Shown one piece after another: positions 5,783 through 9,416 of a stretch of DNA of 9,416 bases. The first letter of the stretch is position 1. Every line of letters begins with the position of its first letter. Source of the DNA: Acidobacteriota bacterium (GTDB lineage: Bacteria > Acidobacteriota > Thermoanaerobaculia > Multivoradales > JAHEKO01); contig JAUWSP010000069.1 in assembly GCA_030610025.1 (NCBI GenBank), forward strand, positions 1 through 9,416, given 5' to 3'. The notes beneath the pieces were generated by a model. It did no database searches and had not been told where the DNA came from. It worked only from the letters and a program-made list of their open reading frames with translations. A program made the position numbers and the translations under genes.

Positions 5783-6850
5783 ATGAGCCTGACGAGACCC
5801 ATTGCCCTCGGGATCGAAACCTCCTGTGACGACACGGCGTGCGCCGTGGTGGATGGGGACGGCTGCGTCCTCGCGTCTGTGGTCTCGAGTCAGCTCGAAG
5901 CGCACCGCCCCTTCGGCGGTGTGGTGCCCGAAATCGCTTCGCGTGAGCATCTCGAGAATTGGCCGGCGGTCAGCGAGACGACACTTCATGAGGCTGGTCT
6001 CGAACTGGGCGAGGTGGACATCGTGGCAGCCACCAAGGGTCCGGGTCTGATTGGCTCCCTTCTGGTGGGGCTCTCTCTGGGCAAGGCCATAGCTTTCGCC
6101 CGGGGCATTCGCTTCCACGCCATCCACCATCTGGAGGGCCACCTTTTTTCCCCTTTTCTTCGGGTTGCTGGAGAGAAGGCGGATCGGCCACCAGAAGAGT
6201 TCATCGGCCTGGTGGTTTCGGGGGGGCACACCTCGTTGTTCCGCGTGAAGGGCGACGAGACGACCACCTTGGCCGAAACCCGGGATGATGCCATGGGCGA
6301 GGTCTTCGACAAGGTTGGCAAGCGCCTGGGACTCCCCTACCCCCAGGGACCCCTGGTAGATGAACTGGCCGAGAGCGGCGACGGCAAGGGATTTCCACTC
6401 TCGATCGCTCGTTGCACCGACGGTAGCCTGGATTTCTCCTACTCCGGTCTCAAGAGCCAGACGCTGGTCGAGATTCAGAAACTGCGGGCTGCCGGCGTGG
6501 AGACCGACCTTGGAGAAGTGGACGCCAATGAGATGCCGGGCCCCGTCCTGGATCTACTGGCCGGATTCCGGAAAGCCGCCGTGGGTCAGTTGGTGGACCG
6601 CTTGGAGAGGCTCCGAAGGCAACAACCGATTCGACACCTCGCAGTCTCGGGAGGCGTCGCAGCGAACCGGCTCCTGAGGCCCACGCTCGAGGCCTGGGCA
6701 CGAGAGAGCGATGTGGATTTGCGCCTGGTCTCATTGCAGTACGCTGGGGACAATGCCGCCATGATCGCGCATGCGGCCCTGCTGCGCGACAAGCGGGGTC
6801 TGGTCGACGATCCGCTGGAGGCGGATGCGGCCAGTCGAATCCCACTTTGA
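5783..6850 (+). CDS. tsaD: tRNA N6-adenosine threonylcarbamoyltransferase TsaD
   Basis: TsaD transfers the threonylcarbamoyl group from TC-AMP to A37 of ANN-reading tRNAs (t6A), working with TsaB and TsaE. The 355-aa product is full length. It shows the ASKHA-fold start LGIETSCDDT (9-18), TKGPGLIGSLLVG (84-96), the metal-binding HHLEGH (H116 and H120), VVSGGHT (144-150), DDAMGEVFDKVGKRLGLPYP, SGGVAANRLLR, and YAGDNAAMIA with the third metal ligand Asp at about 323. ATG 5783 matches the family start. The frame is open for over 400 nt further upstream, but that part is antisense to gap and is not conserved TsaD sequence. No tsaB or tsaE lies in the window. A small membrane-protein gene follows after 21 nt. 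Confidence 0.96.
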   Translation: MSLTRPIALGIETSCDDTACAVVDGDGCVLASVVSSQLEAHRPFGGVVPEIASREHLENWPAVSETTLHEAGLELGEVDIVAATKGPGLIGSLLVGLSLGKAIAFARGIRFHAIHHLEGHLFSPFLRVAGEKADRPPEEFIGLVVSGGHTSLFRVKGDETTTLAETRDDAMGEVFDKVGKRLGLPYPQGPLVDELAESGDGKGFPLSIARCTDGSLDFSYSGLKSQTLVEIQKLRAAGVETDLGEVDANEMPGPVLDLLAGFRKAAVGQLVDRLERLRRQQPIRHLAVSGGVAANRLLRPTLEAWARESDVDLRLVSLQYAGDNAAMIAHAALLRDKRGLVDDPLEADAASRIPL

Positions 6851-6871
6851 AGGCGAAGGAGAGGAGCCTCG

Positions 6872-7027
6872 ATGCGTCGGACGGATCGTTGGATACTGGC
6901 CCTGGTGTTGGTGTTGATCGATCTGGTCATCTTCGCCATCCCTCTGACAGGTCTCTTTGCCGCCTATATCCTTCTCTTTCGCCCGCAATGGTTTCGTGTC
7001 TGGGTGGAGGATCTCTATCGCAGTTGA
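6872..7027 (+). CDS. Small single-pass membrane protein, 51 aa, downstream of tsaD
   Basis: I read a short gene here that general ORF cut-offs would miss. ATG 6872 is preceded by a strong GGAGAGGAG (6858-6866, 5 nt spacing) and ends in TGA at 7025-7027. The product starts MRRTDRWI and has a hydrophobic segment of about 27 residues (about 8-35: LALVLVLIDLVIFAIPLT and on through LFAAYILLF). It ends with an amphipathic, aromatic tail, RPQWFRVWVEDLYRS. Positive residues before the helix suggest an N-in orientation. There is no lipobox or cleavage site, so it is probably an anchored membrane protein. It starts 21 nt after the tsaD stop and is very likely on the same transcript. Function is unknown; a link to tsaD is suggested only by position. 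Confidence 0.72.
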   Translation: MRRTDRWILALVLVLIDLVIFAIPLTGLFAAYILLFRPQWFRVWVEDLYRS

Positions 7028-7234
7028 GTGAGATCGGACTCTGCAGGTGTGGTTTCACCACGACTTACGCTTGACTTTCGCCTTTTCGAATGGGAGACTG
7101 GCTGTGGTTGGCGTGCATCTTGCTCTGATTTCTAGCTGGGAAAGAAATGAGCGACGAGCCCTGTAACAGAACGATTCACCCGGAGACTACGTATAGACCT
7201 TCAGGAGGGAGTCACGAGGAGGCGCAAAGCCATC
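7028..7234 (+). other. Gene-free stretch upstream of the 89-aa gene
   Basis: No convincing gene in these 207 nt. A 5-bp hairpin (GTGGT-TTC-ACCAC, 7049-7061) has no T run, so it is not an obvious terminator. TTGACT (7071-7076) resembles a -35 but lacks a -10 at the right distance. TATAGA (7192-7197) resembles a -10 but lacks a -35. A promoter for the 89-aa gene probably lies here. Confidence 0.4.
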
Positions 7235-7504
7235 ATGAGACAGACCCAGCGGCAGCGCAGAAACAGGTCCCGCAAGCGAGCGGCCAGGCTTGGGCGCTCG
7301 ACGGCTCCCGCAGTCCGGCCCTGGCAACGGCCGACCTTCGGGGAGTTCCTCGCCCAGTTGGAGCACGAGTTTGGTGGCAGGTTGGATACCAGCGTGCTGC
7401 TACTGGCAGGGATGGGCCGCAACGAGCGGCTGGAGCCCTCGGACATCGAAGCCCTCTGCTCGCAGATCGGACTACCCGCCGAGGATTTCGGCGTCGGGCC
7501 CTGA
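7235..7504 (+). CDS. Hypothetical protein, 89 aa, basic N-terminus
   Basis: Family not recognised. The first 20 residues hold nine Arg/Lys and no acidic residue (QRQRRNRSRKR core). After a short linker comes a compact, more acidic part, FGEFLAQLEHEF, LLLAGMGRNERLEPSDIEAL and a Pro-containing LPAEDFGV end, which looks like two or three helices. No signal peptide or membrane segment is present. The basic arm could contact nucleic acid; this is inference only. Third-position GC bias is present, supporting coding. GAGGAGG at 7216-7222 is 12 nt before ATG 7235, rather far for a ribosome binding site, so the start is moderately certain. It converges with the hydrolase gene, whose stop lies 17 nt away. 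Confidence 0.6.
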   Translation: MRQTQRQRRNRSRKRAARLGRSTAPAVRPWQRPTFGEFLAQLEHEFGGRLDTSVLLLAGMGRNERLEPSDIEALCSQIGLPAEDFGVGP

Positions 7505-7521
7505 CGCACGGTCTCTCTAAT

Positions 7522-8364
7522 TTACCTCAGGCGCTGAGTGAAAAAGGCCAGGGTCTTGACCCAGGCATCCTCGGCCGCCACCTCGTTGTAGCGAGTCCCC
7601 GAGGGATTCGCGAAGGCGTGGTCGGCATTCTCGTAGATGTGGATGGCCGCCTCCTTGTCGAGTGCCTCCAGGGCGACCTGAAACTCCCTCACCGTTGCTA
7701 CCGGAATTCCCTCATCGAGGGCTCCGAAGATTCCCAGAACCGGGCTAGCAAGGTTCTGTAGCTCTTCCGGGTCGGTAGTCAGGCGTCCGTAGTAGATCAC
7801 CGTGGCATCGACCTTGTCTGGAAAGGCGAGGGCGGTGCGTAGGGACCAGCCCCCACCGAAGCACCAACCAATGACCCCAATCCGTTCGACCCCAGCGCTT
7901 CGCAGGTGCTCGATGGCCTGACCCAGATTGTCGAGAATCTGCTCCGTGCGCTGGCCGCTACCGCGAGCGAGTCGACTGGCGTCGGTCCGGTCCTCGGCTA
8001 CCTCGCCCTCGTAGAGATCCACGGCCAATGCCAGATAGCCTGCGCCAGCCAGGCGTCGGGCCATCGCCTTGACGTTGTCGTTGAGCCCCCACCACTCGTG
8101 GATCACGATCAGGCCCGCTTTGGGAATCTCCCCCTTGGGGTGAGCCACGTAACCGACGATCTCCTTGCCGTCGATCTCAGCGTAGGTTCCATCCTGGGCG
8201 ACGATTTCGATCTCGGGAGCCACTTGCGATGCAGGACTGGCAACGGGTTCGTCCGTAGCGTGCTCCTTCTCCATCCTGGACACATAGTCCTCGTTGCTCT
8301 GCTGTGCGGTGCAGAGAGAAGAAACGGCGGTGAACAGCAACACCCAGAGAGTGAATCTGCGCAT
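7522..8364 (-). CDS. Exported dienelactone hydrolase family protein
   Basis: An alpha/beta hydrolase of the dienelactone hydrolase (DLH) family. The 280-aa product has a signal peptide (residues 1-20, RRFTLWVLLFTAVSSLCTA; SSLC is a poor lipobox, so probably Sec-cleaved), a low-complexity linker to about 50, then the DLH domain. The nucleophile is C168 in GWCFGGGWS, and the acid and His are D217 (GALDEG) and H249 (ADHAFANP). HEWWGLN (89-95) carries the Glu that normally orients the Cys. The substrate cannot be named; classical DLHs act cytoplasmically on chlorocatechol-derived lactones, so an exported form suggests another ester or lactone. ATG 8364 is chosen over upstream in-frame starts because AAGGAG lies 6 nt before it and the signal peptide begins there. 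It is divergent from the DUF885 gene. Confidence 0.92.
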   Translation of the reverse strand: MRRFTLWVLLFTAVSSLCTAQQSNEDYVSRMEKEHATDEPVASPASQVAPEIEIVAQDGTYAEIDGKEIVGYVAHPKGEIPKAGLIVIHEWWGLNDNVKAMARRLAGAGYLALAVDLYEGEVAEDRTDASRLARGSGQRTEQILDNLGQAIEHLRSAGVERIGVIGWCFGGGWSLRTALAFPDKVDATVIYYGRLTTDPEELQNLASPVLGIFGALDEGIPVATVREFQVALEALDKEAAIHIYENADHAFANPSGTRYNEVAAEDAWVKTLAFFTQRLR

Positions 8365-8511
8365 TAGAGACTCCTTGGTCGACGTGAGCGAAGGGGGAGA
8401 CAGTATCACCTTCGGAAACATCGCTCGCCGGAATTCCGTAGTATTCGTGTGGGGTCGCCAGGCCCCAGTTGGAGTTCTTGAATTCATCCGAATCTCTCAG
8501 GAGGAAGTTCC
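8365..8511. promoter_or_regulatory. Divergent intergenic region with hairpin, hydrolase / DUF885
   Basis: These 147 nt must hold promoters for both divergent genes. For DUF885, TAGTAT (8439-8444) is a possible -10. A 7-bp inverted repeat (TGGGGTC-GCCA-GGCCCCA, with one T-G pair, 8450-8467) lies just after it, and a 10-bp palindrome CGGAATTCCG (8429-8438) overlaps its edge. For the hydrolase, GATACT on the minus strand is a weak -10. No -35 is convincing on either side. The repeats could be operator or leader structures. Confidence 0.35.
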
Positions 8512-9416
8512 ATGCGCAGATGGGTCGTTCTGACACTCGGCTTGATGTTGATGGCCGCCGCCGGATGGGCCACGGATTGGACAGTGGCCCACCAGGAGAT
8601 CATGGATCGCATGAGCGCGATCGAGAGCAATGCCGAGGGCCTCTCCGAGGCCGAACGGCTATCGGCCTTCATCGATCTCTATTTCGACTACGCCATGTTG
8701 GAGTTCCCGGAGTTCGCCACCTATCTGGGGATTCCCGGAGATCACAGCCGATGGTCGGACAACTCGCTCGAGGCCCTGGCTCGTCGAGACGCGGACCGAG
8801 CTCGGGGGCTGGAAATCCTGCGCACTATCGATCGGTCTCAGTTGGAAGGCGTCGATCGCCTGAACTACGACCTGCTGCTCGAGGACGAGGAGGAGGAAGT
8901 CGCGGCCCAGCGTTTCCTCGGTGAGTACCTTCCCATCACCCAGATGAACGGCGTTCAGCAGAACGTGGCCCAACTACTGAGCATGATGCCGGCCCGCAAT
9001 CTGGAGCAGTACGAAAACATCCTTTCCCGGCTCGAGGGTGTGCCGACGGTCGTCGACCAGACGTTGGTTCGTTTGGACAAGGGTCTGGCCGCTGGCGTGA
9101 CGCCGCCCAAGGTAACCCTAAGGGACGTTCCCGACCAGGTGAGAAATCAGATCGTGGAAGACCCCATGACCAGTCCCATGCTCGTGGCCTTCACCGAGTT
9201 CCCGGAGGCCGTCTCGCCTGAGGACCAGGAGCGACTGAAAGGCGAAGCGGTTCGCGTCTATAGCGAGGAGATCGTGCCGGCATTCGAGAAGCTGCACGAC
9301 TACCTCGTCGAGACCTATCTGCCGGGCTGTCGGGAGGCGATCGCCATGAGCGCTCTGCCGGATGGAGAGGCCTGGTACGCCCATAACGTCAAATCGATGA
9401 CGACCACTGACCTGAC
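8512..9416 (+). CDS. Exported DUF885 family protein (3' truncated by window end)
   Basis: The first 301 residues of a DUF885 protein; the family is usually around 550-600 aa, so about half is visible and the frame is open to the window edge. Residues 1-20 form a signal peptide (RRWVVLTLGLMLMAAAGWA, likely cleaved near GWA-TD), placing the protein outside the cytoplasm. Family marks are the helical FIDLYFDYAMLEFPEFATYLG (53-73), RLNYDLLLEDEEEE (116-129), YLPITQMNGVQQ (139-150) and ALPDGEAWYAH...TTTDL (281-301). DUF885 proteins generally carry an HExxxGH-like metal site in the C-terminal half and are suspected metallohydrolases; that part is not in the window. AGGAGGA at 8499-8505, 6 nt before ATG 8512, fixes the start. 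Substrate unknown. Confidence 0.9.
   Translation, partial: MRRWVVLTLGLMLMAAAGWATDWTVAHQEIMDRMSAIESNAEGLSEAERLSAFIDLYFDYAMLEFPEFATYLGIPGDHSRWSDNSLEALARRDADRARGLEILRTIDRSQLEGVDRLNYDLLLEDEEEEVAAQRFLGEYLPITQMNGVQQNVAQLLSMMPARNLEQYENILSRLEGVPTVVDQTLVRLDKGLAAGVTPPKVTLRDVPDQVRNQIVEDPMTSPMLVAFTEFPEAVSPEDQERLKGEAVRVYSEEIVPAFEKLHDYLVETYLPGCREAIAMSALPDGEAWYAHNVKSMTTTDL

Noticed and set aside
7049..7061. GTGGT-TTC-ACCAC hairpin as a terminator for tsaD and the small gene
   Set aside because: A 5-bp stem with a 3-nt loop and no following T run.
7147..7761. Plus-strand open frame (204 codons)
   Set aside because: It overlaps the 89-aa gene in another frame and then runs antisense to the hydrolase. The translation is low-complexity and not protein-like.
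1..9416. A novel defence, secretion or biosynthetic system
   Set aside because: The named genes are housekeeping or exported hydrolases. The unknown proteins are isolated and show no cassette-like arrangement, so a new system cannot be supported from this window.

Overview
The window is ordinary-looking, GC-rich bacterial chromosome, densely packed with genes. The gene set (YidD with an N-terminal membrane segment, a zinc-type DUF971 protein, a gap-pgk-tpiA-secG run followed by tRNA-Leu, an exported DUF885 protein and an exported dienelactone hydrolase) fits a Gram-negative-type, probably heterotrophic organism. Acidobacteriota (for example Thermoanaerobaculia-like lineages) is my best guess. 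This is inference from protein flavour; no rRNA is present to settle it.

Layout. (1) 2-1453, plus strand: the 3' part of yidD, a 201-nt gene-free stretch with short degenerate heptamer repeats, then a DUF971 protein and an exported cyclophilin-type peptidyl-prolyl isomerase, probably one transcript. (2) 1510-5683, minus strand, read right to left: gap, pgk, tpiA (4-nt ATGA overlap with pgk), secG, tRNA-Leu(GAG), and an unrecognised 186-aa protein that starts 11 nt after the tRNA CCA end. This couples the lower glycolytic steps to a Sec translocon subunit. (3) 5783-7027, plus strand, divergent from gap: tsaD (t6A tRNA modification) and a 51-aa single-pass membrane protein with a strong ribosome binding site. 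(4) 7235-7504, plus strand: an unrecognised 89-aa protein with a very basic N-terminus. (5) 7522-8364, minus strand: an exported dienelactone-hydrolase-family protein, divergent across 147 nt from a DUF885 protein (8512 to the window end) that also has a signal peptide.

Functional themes are membrane protein biogenesis and secretion (YidD, SecG, periplasmic PPIase), central glycolysis (GAPDH, PGK, TIM), translation (tRNA-Leu, TsaD) and exported hydrolases. I found no mobile element, CRISPR array, toxin-antitoxin pair, prophage or secondary-metabolite system. No dramatic undescribed system is visible. The points most worth a second look are the small unrecognised genes (186, 89 and 51 aa), the secG/tRNA-Leu(GAG) linkage, the acidic SecG tail, the non-canonical GAPDH signatures and the shared intergenic heptamer sequence.
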